Notes: generated from the sequence alone by a model not told the origin. Positions 23,963 through 34,465 are shown, counted from the stretch's first letter. The stretch is DNA of 64,000 nucleotides from Xenorhabdus miraniensis (GCF_002632615.1 NZ_NITZ01000010.1:62001-126000); one strand, 5' to 3'. Made by a program: numbers and translations.

Positions 23963-24288
23963 TATTCTTCCGCTGGGCATTAACTTTCCGCTGGATTTTA
24001 GTATGAACTAATTCATTCTACTGCTATATATTTTATCACTTCATACAGCACTCTGCTTCCTCCCCCCTTTGATTACCGAATAAGGATTTCACCTAAAAAT
24101 CGGATACCGTTATCTATATCAAACTTTAGCCATCTGAGACAGCTTGACGTTACTTATATGCTTGACGGCGTAATGAATTTCACTACAGTATATTTTATGA
24201 ACACCGCATTCTGTCTGAGCGTATGTTCATATCCTGAAATTTTTAGTGACTCCTAAACCCGAAATCGTGATACGAGGGATAGAGAAGT
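23963..24288. other. clpS-cspD divergent intergenic region
   Basis: About 326 bases without a gene. It must hold the promoters of clpSA and cspD. A GAGGGATAGAGAAG ribosome site precedes cspD. I cannot place the promoters with confidence. Confidence 0.6.
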
Positions 24289-24519
24289 ATGGAAACAGGT
24301 ACTGTTAAATGGTTCAATAATGCAAAGGGCTTTGGATTTATTTGCCCAACCAGCGGGGGTGATGACATATTCGCTCACTATTCAACCATTCAGATGGATG
24401 GTTATAGGACGCTGAAAGCTGGGCAAAAAGTGAATTTTAGTGTTCATCAAGGCCCGAAAGGTAACCACGCCAGCCTTATTGTACCTTTGGAAGAAGGCTC
24501 AAAATCAAAAAAAGAGTGA
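24289..24519 (+). CDS. cspD: Cold-shock-like protein CspD
   Basis: Single-stranded nucleic-acid-binding OB-fold protein; E. coli CspD is made in stationary phase and inhibits replication. 76 residues, starting METGTVKWFNNAKG; RNP1-like KGFGFICP and RNP2-like DDIFAHYS are present. The HYSTIQMDGYRTL stretch distinguishes CspD from CspA-type paralogues. The lysine-rich C-terminus is KSKKE. The neighbouring clpS is the known E. coli partner gene, and E. coli CspD is degraded by Lon. Confidence 0.96.
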   Translation: METGTVKWFNNAKGFGFICPTSGGDDIFAHYSTIQMDGYRTLKAGQKVNFSVHQGPKGNHASLIVPLEEGSKSKKE

Positions 24520-24538
24520 TCTAATAAATTCGTAATTC

Positions 24539-24574
24539 CACGCCACAAATAAACAATGGCCTATTTGTGGCGTG
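24539..24574. terminator. Bidirectional hairpin between cspD and macB
   Basis: Perfect 13-bp stem CACGCCACAAATA / TATTTGTGGCGTG with a 10-base loop, 20 bases after the cspD stop and 50 bases past the macB stop on the other strand. No long T tract. Confidence 0.7.
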
Positions 24575-24624
24575 CTATTTGCTTCTTTGCTACTTACTCC
24601 CCTGCTACTTTATTTCCTTGCAAA

Positions 24625-26589
24625 TTACTCCCTTGCAAGCGCTTCTATAGGATCAAGATGAGCAGCGTTTCGTGCTGGCAGGAAACCAAAGATTATCCCA
24701 ATGACTGTTGAACAACCAAAAGCGACGATAAATGCAGCAGGGTTATAAACAAAGTCCCATTTTGGTAATATCCACTGTGCAGTCAAAGATAAGCTATATG
24801 ACAGGGTGATCCCCAGTATGCCGCCCATTAGACAGACCAAGACAGATTCAATAAGAAATTGCTGCATAATATCGCTGGTTCTGGCACCAACGGCCATGCG
24901 AATACCAATCTCTCTGGTACGCTCTGTGACTGATACCAACATGATATTCATCACGCCAATTCCACCAACCACCAAAGATATTACCGCCACTAACGTTAAG
25001 AACATTTGTAAAGTTCGCGTTGTTTTATCAATTGCTTCAATTGTTCTGTTTACATTGTAGGTAGAAACATCTTTTTTACCATGATGAAATGCCAATAACT
25101 GCTTAAGTTTTTCTTCCGCTTCATTGGCAGAGTAGCCATCCTTCACTCTGACATCAATTGAATCCAAGTAGCTTTTGTTTATCAGACGACCATTCATCGT
25201 ACTGTAAGGCAACCAAATTTGTAATATGTTACCGCCATAAAACTCTTGCCCATCGCCAATTACGCCAATCACCGTCAAGGGTATATTTTCTAAAATGAGC
25301 TCTTCGCCTATCACATTATTTTGGTAAGGAAATAACTTCTTACGAGTATAGTTGTCAATAATAGCTACTTGAGCCTGATGCTGAAGCATTTCTGAAGTAA
25401 AAGGCATACCTTGGATAAATTTCATGGCATATACATGAAAAAAATCACCTCCTACACCCAATACCGATGTATTAACATCAATATTGCCTCGACGCAAACG
25501 CCCATTTGTCCTGAATTCAGGAGAAACTGCCTGAACATAATGTTGGGATTTTATTATTGGAATATCGGTGAGTTTCAGTGCCTGACTATCCAAGTCACTA
25601 TCATCATCACCAAAATCGCCACCCGGATAAATCTTGATAGAATTAGTTGCAATGGATTTAATATGTGATAACACCATTGATTTTGCCGCATCACCAATCA
25701 CCAGGATCGTTACAACAGAAGCAATGCCAATGATAATGCCAAGCATAGTCAGTAAAGTACGCAGTTTATTGATGATCATGGCACGCCACGCCATCAATAA
25801 TGCTTCATTAAAACGCCCCCAAATTTGTTGCACTGAAGAGTTTTTTACCCCCACAGAATTTACGCTCATCAAAGAAGAAGAGGGCGATGTTTGTGTTCCG
25901 CATTCAGAAGGACGTGAATCACTCATGATACACCCATCTTTAATTTCAATCACTCTTTGAGCCTGTGCTGCAATATTCGGATCATGAGTAACAATAATAA
26001 CCGTATGCCCTTGCCGACAAAGTTGCTTCAAGATATCCATCATTTCCTGACCAGAAACACTATCCAATGCTCCTGTCGGTTCATCAGCAAGAATGACTTG
26101 CCCACCATTCATAAGTGCCCTGGCAATGCTGACTCGTTGTTGCTGTCCCCCTGAAAGCTGGTTTGCCCGATAACTGATACGATTTTCCAATCCAAGACTT
26201 TTAAGCAGCCTAACAGCCCGCTCACGACGTTGTATTTTGGGAACACCTGAATAGATCGCCGGAATTTCAACATTCTGTTCTGCGGTTAAATGAGCCATCA
26301 AATGATAACGCTGGAAAATGAACCCAAAGTATTCCCTGCGTAATTCGGCCAACTGGTTACTATCCAAACCGGCAGTATCTCTCCCAGAAACCCAATATTC
26401 TCCACTGCTAGGTTTATCCAGACAGCCTAGTATATTCATCAAAGTTGACTTACCTGAACCGGAAGCACCGATAATCGCTACCATTTCTCCAGCATGAATG
26501 GATAACGAAATATTATCCAAAACATTAATTCGTTCTTCTCCAGCGAGGTAACTGCGGCTAACACCTTTTAGTTCTAGTAACGCATTCAT
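24625..26589 (-). CDS. macB: Macrolide/toxin export ATP-binding permease MacB
   Basis: Inner-membrane component of the MacAB-TolC tripartite exporter for macrolides, protoporphyrin and peptide toxins. 654 residues. The N-terminal ATPase domain (1-230) has Walker A GASGSGKST near 41, signature LSGGQQQR and VILADEPTGALD. A membrane helix near 275 precedes a large periplasmic domain (about 300-525), followed by three helices (about 530, 580 and 612). The ATG overlaps the macA stop by one base (TAATG), so macA and macB are translationally coupled. Confidence 0.97.
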   Translation of the reverse strand: MNALLELKGVSRSYLAGEERINVLDNISLSIHAGEMVAIIGASGSGKSTLMNILGCLDKPSSGEYWVSGRDTAGLDSNQLAELRREYFGFIFQRYHLMAHLTAEQNVEIPAIYSGVPKIQRRERAVRLLKSLGLENRISYRANQLSGGQQQRVSIARALMNGGQVILADEPTGALDSVSGQEMMDILKQLCRQGHTVIIVTHDPNIAAQAQRVIEIKDGCIMSDSRPSECGTQTSPSSSLMSVNSVGVKNSSVQQIWGRFNEALLMAWRAMIINKLRTLLTMLGIIIGIASVVTILVIGDAAKSMVLSHIKSIATNSIKIYPGGDFGDDDSDLDSQALKLTDIPIIKSQHYVQAVSPEFRTNGRLRRGNIDVNTSVLGVGGDFFHVYAMKFIQGMPFTSEMLQHQAQVAIIDNYTRKKLFPYQNNVIGEELILENIPLTVIGVIGDGQEFYGGNILQIWLPYSTMNGRLINKSYLDSIDVRVKDGYSANEAEEKLKQLLAFHHGKKDVSTYNVNRTIEAIDKTTRTLQMFLTLVAVISLVVGGIGVMNIMLVSVTERTREIGIRMAVGARTSDIMQQFLIESVLVCLMGGILGITLSYSLSLTAQWILPKWDFVYNPAAFIVAFGCSTVIGIIFGFLPARNAAHLDPIEALARE

Positions 26590-27740
26590 TATGATCCCTC
26601 TACATTACTATCACTGCGGCTACTTATCACACGGTCGTTTTCCTTCAAACCAGAAATAACCTGAACATTGATATTATTAAAGGCGCCTGTTGTAATTTCG
26701 CGTTTTTCTTCTTTTCCATTACGCAAGACACCAACTTCATATCGGGTAGAAGATATTTGCTTCCCTAAATCTGAAATTGGGATCATCAATACATTATGTA
26801 GAGTCTGAAGCTCTATTTTCACTTGAGCAGTCATTTGCAAACGCAGAATATGTTCAGGATTCGGAACCTTAAAACGCGCATAGTAGAAAACAGGGCCAGA
26901 TTTATACGTTACTTCACCATTAGGTGTGCTTGCCGTTCCCTTCGGAGTTGGCAAGATATCTTCTAAGACACCGTGAAACTGTTTTCCGGGTGCTCCCAAA
27001 ATAGTAAATGATGCTTTTTGTCCGGGTTTCAGATTGATGACATCTGCTTCTGATACTTCTGTATTCACAATCATCGTATCGAGGTTTGCGATTGTCAGGA
27101 TAGTCGGAGCTTGCTGTGCGGCTATCACAGTTTGTCCCTGAAATGTTTTAATATCCGCCACAATTCCTTCTATGGGAGCGAGGATATTGGTGTATTGCAA
27201 ATTCGTTTCAGCCGTATCAAGTTTGGCCTTATTTTGCTGAATTCGTGCATTAAGGTTATCAACTCTGGCAGCTTTAGACTGCACGTCTGCTTTACTGACA
27301 TCTAATTCCTGAGCAGACGTCGCATTTAATTTAAGCAATCTTTTCTGCCTGCTTATTTTAAGCTGAGCCAGTTTAAGCTCTGCTTGTGCACCGCGGAGAT
27401 CGGCCTGCAATGATTTTGCCGTTTCTTGCGCTTCCACCACAGCATTTTTTGCTGTCTGCGGATCAATCGTCGCCAGTAATTGACCTTTTTTAATCTTTTC
27501 TCCTAATTTCACATACAATTCTTTCAATTGACCGCTAACCTGAGAACCTACATCAACTCTACTCACTGCATCCAATTTACCTATAGACAAAACACTTCTT
27601 TCAAAGTTACCCTTTATGACTGCATTAGTTTTATATGTGACAGGCTTCGGCAGGAAGAAGAAATAGCTCCATACAGATGCAATAGTAATGAGGATAAGCA
27701 CTGTTGCGATCCAACGAGACTTAACAGAAAAAAGATTCAT
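26589..27740 (-). CDS. macA: Macrolide/toxin export periplasmic adaptor MacA
   Basis: Membrane-fusion protein linking MacB to TolC. 383 residues from the ATG at 27740, which has GGAG eight bases upstream; an extension to 27803 has no such support and is unlike the family. The N-terminal membrane anchor is at about residues 9-29. A barrel-sandwich/lipoyl half follows (VGSQVSGQLKELYVKLG), then a long alpha-helical hairpin (about 95-195) and beta-barrel. It is the first gene of the macAB operon. Confidence 0.96.
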   Translation of the reverse strand: MNLFSVKSRWIATVLILITIASVWSYFFFLPKPVTYKTNAVIKGNFERSVLSIGKLDAVSRVDVGSQVSGQLKELYVKLGEKIKKGQLLATIDPQTAKNAVVEAQETAKSLQADLRGAQAELKLAQLKISRQKRLLKLNATSAQELDVSKADVQSKAARVDNLNARIQQNKAKLDTAETNLQYTNILAPIEGIVADIKTFQGQTVIAAQQAPTILTIANLDTMIVNTEVSEADVINLKPGQKASFTILGAPGKQFHGVLEDILPTPKGTASTPNGEVTYKSGPVFYYARFKVPNPEHILRLQMTAQVKIELQTLHNVLMIPISDLGKQISSTRYEVGVLRNGKEEKREITTGAFNNINVQVISGLKENDRVISSRSDSNVEGS

Positions 27741-28258
27741 CAACAAAGCTCCACCATGAGAAAATAAAACTTCGTTACACCAATGTACTGTAGATGACAT
27801 CAACGAATCCTATCAACTAGATATTTCCGATTAGAAAAACATCTAACACATCTTTTCTCTAAAACTTGGAGTACTGAATCATCAAAACTTCACGTTCAAT
27901 TGATTTTTCCTCTTGCCAATCAAAAAACTCTGGAAAACGCCTCTTTCAAAAGTAACAGGATAGCGCCGACACCCTCGCATTGGGTGAGGGTTTACAGCTT
28001 ACTTTGTTAAAGCTGGAAATTTCTACACGTTCCAGAAACACATATTCCCCCTTTTACCCATCGGATTTACTTGGTTTTATTTATAACAACCACTCTATTA
28101 GAGACTAAAAATGCGTTGAGTTTCAGTATGTTTACCCTTATCCTATTTGTTATTTTAGTGTAAATATTTTGTTTCCCTACGCTTATTAGCCCTTATGACT
28201 GGTTTTAATTATTAGAACTAGATAAAAAAACGTCTCTGACTGGATAAGGATGTGAATT
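27741..28258. other. macA-lysO divergent intergenic region
   Basis: About 518 bases without a gene. A small hairpin ACCCTC / GAGGGT is at 27971-27991. AAGGATGTG precedes lysO. Promoters for macAB and lysO must lie here; in E. coli lysO is repressed by ArgR, but I see no convincing ARG box. Confidence 0.55.
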
Positions 28259-29161
28259 ATGTATTCAGGATTGTTAATTATTCTTTTGCCTTTAACCCTG
28301 GGCTACCTTATTCATCTTAATAATAAATCGATGCTCATTTTGGTACACCAGCTACTCAATGTCATGGTTTATACCATTCTTGTTTTGATGGGCATCAACC
28401 TCGCCATGTTGGAGAATCTGGGCAGCAATTTGCTTTCTATCTTGCTGTATGCAACAACATTTTTCCTATGCACTTTTATTATTAATATGCTAGCGCTTTT
28501 CCTATTGGATAAACGAGATCCGTGGATTATTAATACACATAAACAGGAACAGCCACCGTCCCGATTACATATGGTGTTAGATTCCGTCAAATTATGTGGC
28601 GCATTAATATTAGGTTTTCTTATTGGCTTAACAGGCTGGTCATGGTTCCAGTTCTCCAGCCGTGCCAGTGCAGTTGCATTGGTTTTTCTACTACTTCTGG
28701 TTGGTATTCAACTGCGCAATAATGGCATGAGCTTAAGGCAAACGCTGTTGAATCGTCGTGGTACGATTATCGCCATAGTCGTTGCCATCAGTTCTCTGCT
28801 AGGCGGTGTGCTGGCTGCATTTTTGCTGGGATTACCCACCAAAACAGGTCTTGCCATTGCATCGGGATATGGTTGGTACTCCCTTTCGGGAATTTTAATT
28901 TCCGATGCTTATGGGCCAGTACTTGGCAGTACAGCATTTTTCAATGACTTAGCTCGTGAGCTGGCTTCTATTATGCTCATCCCTATGCTAATAAACCGCT
29001 ATCGTTCAACCGCATTAGGTTTAACAGGAGCGGCTTCAATCGATTTTACCTTACCTATCTTACAACGCTGTGGTGGTGTAAGTATCGTACCAGCAGCCAT
29101 TGTTCATGGTTTTATATTGAGTTTAATGACTCCGTTGTTCATTGCATTTTTTACTCAATGA
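28259..29161 (+). CDS. lysO: Lysine exporter LysO
   Basis: Inner-membrane exporter of L-lysine and toxic lysine analogues (formerly YbjE, DUF340 family). 300 residues with about eight hydrophobic segments. Family landmarks are an N-terminal segment beginning MYSGLLIILLPL, GLTGWSWF in the middle, GLPTKTGLAIASGYGWYSLSG, and the C-terminal ERCGG-like LQRCGGVSIVPAAIVHG. It is next to the arginine transporter operon, as in E. coli once aqpZ, ybjD and ybjX are removed. Confidence 0.95.
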   Translation: MYSGLLIILLPLTLGYLIHLNNKSMLILVHQLLNVMVYTILVLMGINLAMLENLGSNLLSILLYATTFFLCTFIINMLALFLLDKRDPWIINTHKQEQPPSRLHMVLDSVKLCGALILGFLIGLTGWSWFQFSSRASAVALVFLLLLVGIQLRNNGMSLRQTLLNRRGTIIAIVVAISSLLGGVLAAFLLGLPTKTGLAIASGYGWYSLSGILISDAYGPVLGSTAFFNDLARELASIMLIPMLINRYRSTALGLTGAASIDFTLPILQRCGGVSIVPAAIVHGFILSLMTPLFIAFFTQ

Positions 29162-29325
29162 AGAACAACCTTGATTTAACATATAAACTAACTAAAAAAG
29201 CTTTTTTGGTATGCAAATCAATCTAATTCGTAAAATAAAGAGCGAAAAACAATCCAAAAAAATACCTATTACTTGATTAGTTAAGTCACTAATCTAATGA
29301 AAACAACAATTTTATTCAGACATTA

Positions 29326-29341
29326 TTGCATAGTTATGCTT
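29326..29341. promoter_or_regulatory. Candidate ARG box upstream of artP
   Basis: TTGCATAGTTATGCTT contains a perfect GCATA/TATGC inverted repeat and resembles the ArgR box (TGAATAATTATTCA) at about 10 of 14 positions. It is 47 bases before artP. Only one box is clear, whereas ArgR normally uses two, so this is tentative. Confidence 0.35.
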
Positions 29342-29387
29342 ATAGGATTAGTATCTCAACAAATAACTAACTATTCATATTTTTCGC

Positions 29388-30116
29388 ATGAGCATTCAAT
29401 TAAAAAACATAAATTGTTTCTATGGTAAACATCAGGCTCTGTTCGATATCAATTTTGAATGTACATCAGGAGAAACTGTCGTATTGCTGGGGCCAAGCGG
29501 GGCTGGCAAGAGTTCATTGCTGCGTGTTCTGAATTTACTAGAAATGCCTCGCTCTGGGCAACTCAATGTGGCAACTCATCAGTTTGATTTTAAGCAACAA
29601 CCCAATCACAAAGAAATTCTGGCATTACGACAAAAGGTTGGCATGGTCTTTCAACAATACAACCTGTGGCCACATCTAAGCGTAATGAATAATTTGATTG
29701 AAGCACCTTGTCGAGTCCTTCAATTGTCTAAACAACAAGCCCGGGAAAAAGCAGCAAAACTTCTCTCTCGTCTCCGTTTAGATGAATTCGCTAACCGTTT
29801 TCCACTGCATCTTTCTGGCGGACAACAACAACGTGTCGCCATTGCAAGGGCGTTAATGATGGAGCCGCAAATTCTGTTGTTTGATGAACCCACTGCTGCA
29901 CTTGATCCGGAAATTACCTCTCAGGTTATTGATATTATTAAAGAGTTGGCAGAAACCGGTATCACGCAAGTTATCGTGACCCACGAAGTGGAAGTCGCTC
30001 GTAAAACAGCAAGTCAGGTTGTATATATGGAACAAGGCCACATTATCGAAAAAGGTGACGCAACTCATTTTATGCGGCCTCAAACAGAAGCCTTTGCTCA
30101 TTATTTATCACACTGA
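29388..30116 (+). CDS. artP: Arginine ABC transporter ATP-binding protein ArtP
   Basis: ATPase of the periplasmic arginine importer. 242 residues. Walker [10 protein letters not shown] near 36, Q-loop [10 protein letters not shown], signature LSGGQQQR and Walker [15 protein letters not shown] are all intact. The start [21 protein letters not shown] matches the family; the ribosome site is poor. It is the first gene of artPIQM. Confidence 0.98.
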   Translation: MSIQLKNINCFYGKHQALFDINFECTSGETVVLLGPSGAGKSSLLRVLNLLEMPRSGQLNVATHQFDFKQQPNHKEILALRQKVGMVFQQYNLWPHLSVMNNLIEAPCRVLQLSKQQAREKAAKLLSRLRLDEFANRFPLHLSGGQQQRVAIARALMMEPQILLFDEPTAALDPEITSQVIDIIKELAETGITQVIVTHEVEVARKTASQVVYMEQGHIIEKGDATHFMRPQTEAFAHYLSH

Positions 30117-30149
30117 TATACCATACTTTATGAACAACAGGATATGGCT

Positions 30150-30887
30150 ATGAAAAAATTATTGTTTGCTGTTTTGTTGAGTGTAATGACCTTATCGGCA
30201 ACCGCAGCAGAAAAAACGACTCTCCGTTTTGCAACAGAAGCCACTTACCCGCCATTTGAATTTATTGATGCAAACAATAAAATTCAGGGATTCGATGTCG
30301 ATTTAGCAAATGCCATATGTGCAAAACTTCAGGCTGAGTGCACATTCACTAACCAATCTTTCGATAGTCTCATTCCCAGCCTGAAATTTCGCCGTTTTGA
30401 TGCACTGATGGCCGGTATCGATATTACGCCCGATCGCCAAAAACAAGTTGATTTCACCCATACCTACTATGATAACTCAGCCATTTTCATTGCCATCAAA
30501 GGAAAATTCGCTCACATTGGCGATCTCAAAGGTAAACAAGTCGGAATACAGAACGGAACTACACACCAAAAGTATTTGATGGAACAACATAAAGAAATCA
30601 AGACCGTACCTTATGATAGCTACCAGAATGCAATCCTTGATCTGAAAAATGGTCGTATTGATGCTGTGTTTGGCGATACAGCAGTCGTTAATGAGTGGCT
30701 GAAAAAGAACCAGGAATTAGGTACTGTTGGTGATAAAGTAACAGATAAAAACTACTTTGGTACTGGTTTAGGGATTGCAGTTCGTAAAGGCAATGCTGAG
30801 TTACTGAACAAACTGAACAAAGCACTGGCTGAAGTTAAACAAGATGGCTCTTATGACACCATCTATAAAAAATGGTTTGAACAATAA
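30150..30887 (+). CDS. artI: Arginine ABC transporter periplasmic binding protein ArtI
   Basis: Periplasmic L-arginine-binding protein. 245 residues from the ATG at 30150, which has AGGA seven bases upstream; the ATG at 30144 is too close to that site. The signal peptide runs to about TLSATAA. The mature protein shows the SBP_bac_3 pattern: [26 protein letters not shown], and [16 protein letters not shown]. The organism's only art-binding protein here: the separate artJ found after artM in E. coli is absent. Between artP and artQ. Confidence 0.96.
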   Translation: MKKLLFAVLLSVMTLSATAAEKTTLRFATEATYPPFEFIDANNKIQGFDVDLANAICAKLQAECTFTNQSFDSLIPSLKFRRFDALMAGIDITPDRQKQVDFTHTYYDNSAIFIAIKGKFAHIGDLKGKQVGIQNGTTHQKYLMEQHKEIKTVPYDSYQNAILDLKNGRIDAVFGDTAVVNEWLKKNQELGTVGDKVTDKNYFGTGLGIAVRKGNAELLNKLNKALAEVKQDGSYDTIYKKWFEQ

Positions 30888-30898
30888 GCTGGAACCCA

Positions 30899-31615
30899 AT
30901 GAATGAACTACAATCTTTAATCAATGCCGCCGGAATTACCGTCGGCCTTGCAATCTCTTCACTTATCATTGGCTTGGTGCTGGCAATGCTTTTTGCCGCG
31001 TGGGAATCCATACGCTGGAAACCTATCGCTTTGTTAGGTTCCTGCTGGGTTACATTGATCCGGGGGCTGCCTGAAATTTTAGTCGTTCTCTTCATCTATT
31101 TCGGAAGTTCACAACTTCTAATCATGTTGTCAGAAGGTTTTGAAGTTAATCTGGTTTTCTGGCAGTTTAACATACAGATGGAAATTGATAACTTTGATGT
31201 CAGTCCTTTCCTTTGTGGCGTCATCGCCCTTTCACTATTGTATTCCGCCTATGCTTCACAAACGCTGCGGGGAGCATTGAAAGCCATCCCAATAGGGCAG
31301 TGGGAAGCTGGCCAGACATTGGGGTTAAGTCAAACCCGCATATTTTTTCGTCTGATTATGCCGCAGATGTGGCGCCATGCCCTACCCGGACTCGGTAATC
31401 AATGGCTGGTTCTGTTGAAAGATACTGCTCTGGTTTCCCTCATCAGCGTTAATGATTTAATGTTACAAACAAAAAGCATTGCAACCCGAACACAGGAGCC
31501 ATTTACATGGTATGTGATCGCCGCGGCTATCTATCTGGTAATTACATTGGTGAGCCAATTTATTCTTAAACAACTTGAAATGCGCACCACTCATTTTGAA
31601 CGGAGTGCTTCATGA
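30899..31615 (+). CDS. artQ: Arginine ABC transporter permease ArtQ
   Basis: Inner-membrane permease subunit of the arginine importer. 238 residues with about five membrane segments. The ABC-importer EAA loop is visible as [20 protein letters not shown], and [20 protein letters not shown] follows. It starts 11 bases after artI and overlaps artM by 4 bases (ATGA), so the two permeases are translationally coupled. Confidence 0.98.
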   Translation: MNELQSLINAAGITVGLAISSLIIGLVLAMLFAAWESIRWKPIALLGSCWVTLIRGLPEILVVLFIYFGSSQLLIMLSEGFEVNLVFWQFNIQMEIDNFDVSPFLCGVIALSLLYSAYASQTLRGALKAIPIGQWEAGQTLGLSQTRIFFRLIMPQMWRHALPGLGNQWLVLLKDTALVSLISVNDLMLQTKSIATRTQEPFTWYVIAAAIYLVITLVSQFILKQLEMRTTHFERSAS

Positions 31616-32283
31616 TGTTTGAGTATATCAAGGATATTTTACCGGGCCTGCAAACCAGTCTTAGTCTGACTTTCATAGCATTACTGACTGCCTTTATACT
31701 GTCTGTTGTATTGACTATGATTCTGACAATGAAATTGCCCGTACTCTCTCAATTGGTCAAAGGCTATATCACGCTATTTACCGGAACGCCTCTTCTCGTT
31801 CAGTTTTTTCTGATTTACTATGGGCCGGGACAATTTCCATCAATAAAAGAATATCCGTGGTTATGGCAACTCATGTCAGAACCGTGGCTATGTGCAATGG
31901 TTACACTGGCATTGAACAGTGCCGCCTACTCAACCCAATTGTTTTATGGTGCGGTTAAGGCCATTCCAGCTGGGCAGTGGCAATCTTGTCAAGCTCTTGG
32001 TATGTCCAAAGCACATTCTATGCGCATTCTGCTACCTTATGCTTTTAAGCGGGCGCTTTCTTCCTATTCCAATGAAGTCGTGCTGATTTTCAAGAGCACT
32101 TCGCTTGCCAGCACAATCACTTTATTGGATATCATGGGGCATAGTCAGCTTCAATTCGGGCGCAGTTATGATGTCACGGTATTCGTTGCCGCTGGTATCA
32201 TTTACCTTTGTATCAATGGTCTTTTAACACTGCTGATGCGTATGATCGAACAGCGGGCATTATCATTTGAACAACGCAATTAA
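31612..32283 (+). CDS. artM: Arginine ABC transporter permease ArtM
   Basis: Second permease subunit, pairing with ArtQ. 223 residues (222 if the second ATG at 31615, which matches E. coli MFEY, is used). It has about five membrane segments and the EAA-loop sequence [43 protein letters not shown] is strongly conserved with E. coli. Last gene of the operon, ending at a long hairpin terminator. Confidence 0.98.
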   Translation: MMFEYIKDILPGLQTSLSLTFIALLTAFILSVVLTMILTMKLPVLSQLVKGYITLFTGTPLLVQFFLIYYGPGQFPSIKEYPWLWQLMSEPWLCAMVTLALNSAAYSTQLFYGAVKAIPAGQWQSCQALGMSKAHSMRILLPYAFKRALSSYSNEVVLIFKSTSLASTITLLDIMGHSQLQFGRSYDVTVFVAAGIIYLCINGLLTLLMRMIEQRALSFEQRN

Positions 32284-32317
32284 TCACCATTGCTACTTAA
32301 CTAACCAGTACATGTTT

Positions 32318-32360
32318 TGCTTACTCCTGCGATAACCTCAATTTATCACGGGAGTAAGCA
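32318..32360. terminator. Long hairpin between artM and rlmC
   Basis: Outer 10-bp stem TGCTTACTCC / GGAGTAAGCA, 3-base internal loops, then an inner 5-bp stem GATAA / TTATC. It lies between two convergent genes and is suitable as a bidirectional terminator. Confidence 0.7.
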
Positions 32361-32392
32361 GGTAAAATCAGCAGATTACTTTACATCAAGAA

Positions 32393-33523
32393 CTAAACAT
32401 CAAGAGCCAACAATGCCAACGTTTCATAATGTTCAGTGTGAGGAAACATATCAAATAACTGAACTTTTTCTATTCGATATTGTTTAAGCATAGCAATATC
32501 TTTTGCCATCGTCTGAGCATTACAGCTTGAATAGAGAACAAACTTGGGAGCCATCCGACCAAGATATTCACAAAGTTCTTTGCCAATACCTCGGCGAGGA
32601 GGGTTTACCAGCACTAAGTCAGGTACTTGTGATTTATCAAGCGCAAAATGAGTAGAATCCAGCGCCTGAAATACCACATGTTCCAATCCGAGGCTTTTGG
32701 CTGAACTTTTAGCACAATCAATAGCTTCAGCACTGATTTCGATCCCCGTCAGCTTGGTTTCTTTATCTGCACAGTGCAAACCAAAACCACCTGCACCACA
32801 AAACAGATCCCACATGCTGCTGATATTTAATTCCCTGACCCAACGCCCTGCCGCTGCATACAGCTCAGAGGCAATATCTGGATTCGTCTGAAAAAAACTA
32901 CGCGGACGAATATACAGCGGGATACCGTTAAAGGTTTCCTTCAACATCTTGGGTTCAGTGAAAATGATCTCTTTTTCGCCTTCCAAAATTGCCATATGAA
33001 CCGATTGGATATTGGCGGAAACTACTGTCACTTGTGGCAACTGTTCCTGCAACCATGGTAATGCACGCTCCAACTGAATCAGTTTTGTTTCTGAACGCAA
33101 AACAAAGCGCAGCATCATTTCACCATTGGCACGGCTTTCCGTCAAAAGAATATATTTCAATTCTCCTTTTTTACGCTCAACGTTATAGGGAACCAAGCCA
33201 GCTTTAGCGATAAATATTTTTATTGCATCAAATACTGGCTGAAAATATTGTGGGTACAACGGGCAATCACAAAGATCGACTGTTCTACCATCACGATGCA
33301 ACATACCAAGCAACGGGCGTTCAACACTACCACTCACTACCATCTTGGCTTTATTACGAAACCCACTGATCTGGCTGGTTATTGGCGGTAGCCAGTGTAT
33401 TACTGATGTTTCCTGTAAAAGTTGTTTTAAATGTTGTTGTTTATCAGATAATTGCTGTGAATAGGACTTATCGAGCCACTGGCAGGAGTGACAATGCCCC
33501 GCGGTGTACTGCACACATTGCAT
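32393..33523 (-). CDS. rlmC: 23S rRNA (uracil-747-C5)-methyltransferase
   Basis: SAM-dependent methyltransferase (RumB) that makes m5U747 in 23S rRNA. 376 residues from the ATG at 33523, aligning with E. coli MQCALYDAG as [13 protein letters not shown] at 33541 is in frame but unsupported. The [4Fe-4S] cysteines are in [12 protein letters not shown] and CDCPLYP. SAM motif [12 protein letters not shown] and catalytic NPPRRGIG plus nucleophile SSCNAQT are intact. It faces artM. Confidence 0.97.
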   Translation of the reverse strand: MQCVQYTAGHCHSCQWLDKSYSQQLSDKQQHLKQLLQETSVIHWLPPITSQISGFRNKAKMVVSGSVERPLLGMLHRDGRTVDLCDCPLYPQYFQPVFDAIKIFIAKAGLVPYNVERKKGELKYILLTESRANGEMMLRFVLRSETKLIQLERALPWLQEQLPQVTVVSANIQSVHMAILEGEKEIIFTEPKMLKETFNGIPLYIRPRSFFQTNPDIASELYAAAGRWVRELNISSMWDLFCGAGGFGLHCADKETKLTGIEISAEAIDCAKSSAKSLGLEHVVFQALDSTHFALDKSQVPDLVLVNPPRRGIGKELCEYLGRMAPKFVLYSSCNAQTMAKDIAMLKQYRIEKVQLFDMFPHTEHYETLALLALDV

Positions 33524-33547
33524 TGTAAAAAACCGTATCAAAAAATA

Positions 33548-34069
33548 TTAGTGCAAAGTAAATGTTGATGTATTCGTCGAAGCCAATGATTCTTCATCTT
33601 CTACTTCTACTTCTACTTCCATCTCACTTTCCATATCATGATTGACATAGAGAAGATTATTGCTGTGAATTTCGAAAATCACATTAGCAATTTGTTCTTC
33701 ACCTTGCTGCATAAAATTGGAAAACTGCGTGAAAGTCATACCTGCTGCGATAGGAAATGCCTGACAAACAATCAGCTTAGGTAAGTTTTCATCCTGAACA
33801 TCAAGAAATGCCTTAACTGTCAGGGAACTGGCATTAATCTGACTCAAATTGGCAACCAATGGAATGATCGCAGTTGGCCTAACTTCTGCCAGAGCAGAAA
33901 ATAATACGACATCACCCAACAGATCGATCTTGGCATCAAACAGGCCATCGATATTCTGCATATGAGGCAAATGCAGGACTGAGTTTGAATCATTCTCAAA
34001 ATAAGAAATTTTGAGCCGTTCAAGCCACGTGCGCAATGTTGACAAATCGGGAATAACCATAGAATCCAT
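33548..34069 (-). CDS. ybjN: YbjN family protein
   Basis: YbjN superfamily (type III secretion chaperone-like fold); E. coli YbjN affects motility and stress responses, but its biochemistry is unresolved. 173 residues from the ATG at 34069 (GAGG nine bases upstream), aligning MDSMVIPDL with E. coli MTSLVVPGL. The core ALAEVRPTAIIPL, INASSLTVKAFLDVQDENLPKLIVCQ is conserved. The C-terminus carries an acidic Val-Glu repeat encoded by a 6-bp microsatellite, longer than in E. coli. Confidence 0.94.
   Translation of the reverse strand: MDSMVIPDLSTLRTWLERLKISYFENDSNSVLHLPHMQNIDGLFDAKIDLLGDVVLFSALAEVRPTAIIPLVANLSQINASSLTVKAFLDVQDENLPKLIVCQAFPIAAGMTFTQFSNFMQQGEEQIANVIFEIHSNNLLYVNHDMESEMEVEVEVEDEESLASTNTSTFTLH
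33598..33621 (-). repeat. 6-bp microsatellite in ybjN
   Basis: CTTCTA repeated three times plus one variant (CTTCCA), encoding part of a Met-Glu-Val-Glu-Val-Glu-Val-Glu tract. Confidence 0.8.
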
Positions 34070-34153
34070 CGAAATTAACCTCATATGACCAAGAAGTTAC
34101 ACATGCTACTTTGGGAAACACCCTACTGAGTAGCAGCATGACCAATAATTAAC

Positions 34154-34465
34154 CTATTTTATTTTTTCATCATCAGAAAAAGACTGATGATTTTTATCTG
34201 CTTTCTTATGATCAATTCCCAAAAAGGAAAGATTATAGACCGCACGCCAGATAATATGGATAGCTGCTGGTATCAAGCAACCGATACCCAATAAGATCAT
34301 AGCAATGTGAGCTTCTGTCGTCATTAATAAAGGTGATAGAATTATGCTATCAGTGATCGACAAATACGCCAAAACTAATAACCCGATACCCAATACTTCC
34401 AATAAAATAACCAAATTGGGCATATCAGCCAATGAGCGCATCTCTTTTGATGGGTTTATTTTCAT
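34154..34465 (-). CDS. ybjC: DUF1418 family small membrane protein YbjC
   Basis: 103 residues with two membrane helices (about 18-38 and 52-75) and a charged C-terminal tail (KKADKNHQSFSDDEKIK). It resembles E. coli YbjC in length, in LEVLGIGLLVLA and in its position beside grxA. The function is unknown; E. coli ybjC lies in the SoxS-regulated ybjC-nfsA-rimK operon. nfsA and rimK, which separate ybjC and ybjN in E. coli, are missing here. The first ATG has AGG at a good distance; an internal ATG at 34441 would mimic the E. coli N-terminus but lacks a spaced ribosome site. Confidence 0.88.
   Translation of the reverse strand: MKINPSKEMRSLADMPNLVILLEVLGIGLLVLAYLSITDSIILSPLLMTTEAHIAMILLGIGCLIPAAIHIIWRAVYNLSFLGIDHKKADKNHQSFSDDEKIK

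Noticed and set aside
29190..29210. AAAAAAGCTTTTTT palindrome after lysO as a terminator
   Set aside because: It cannot form a stem with a proper loop and is likely only a chance A/T palindrome.
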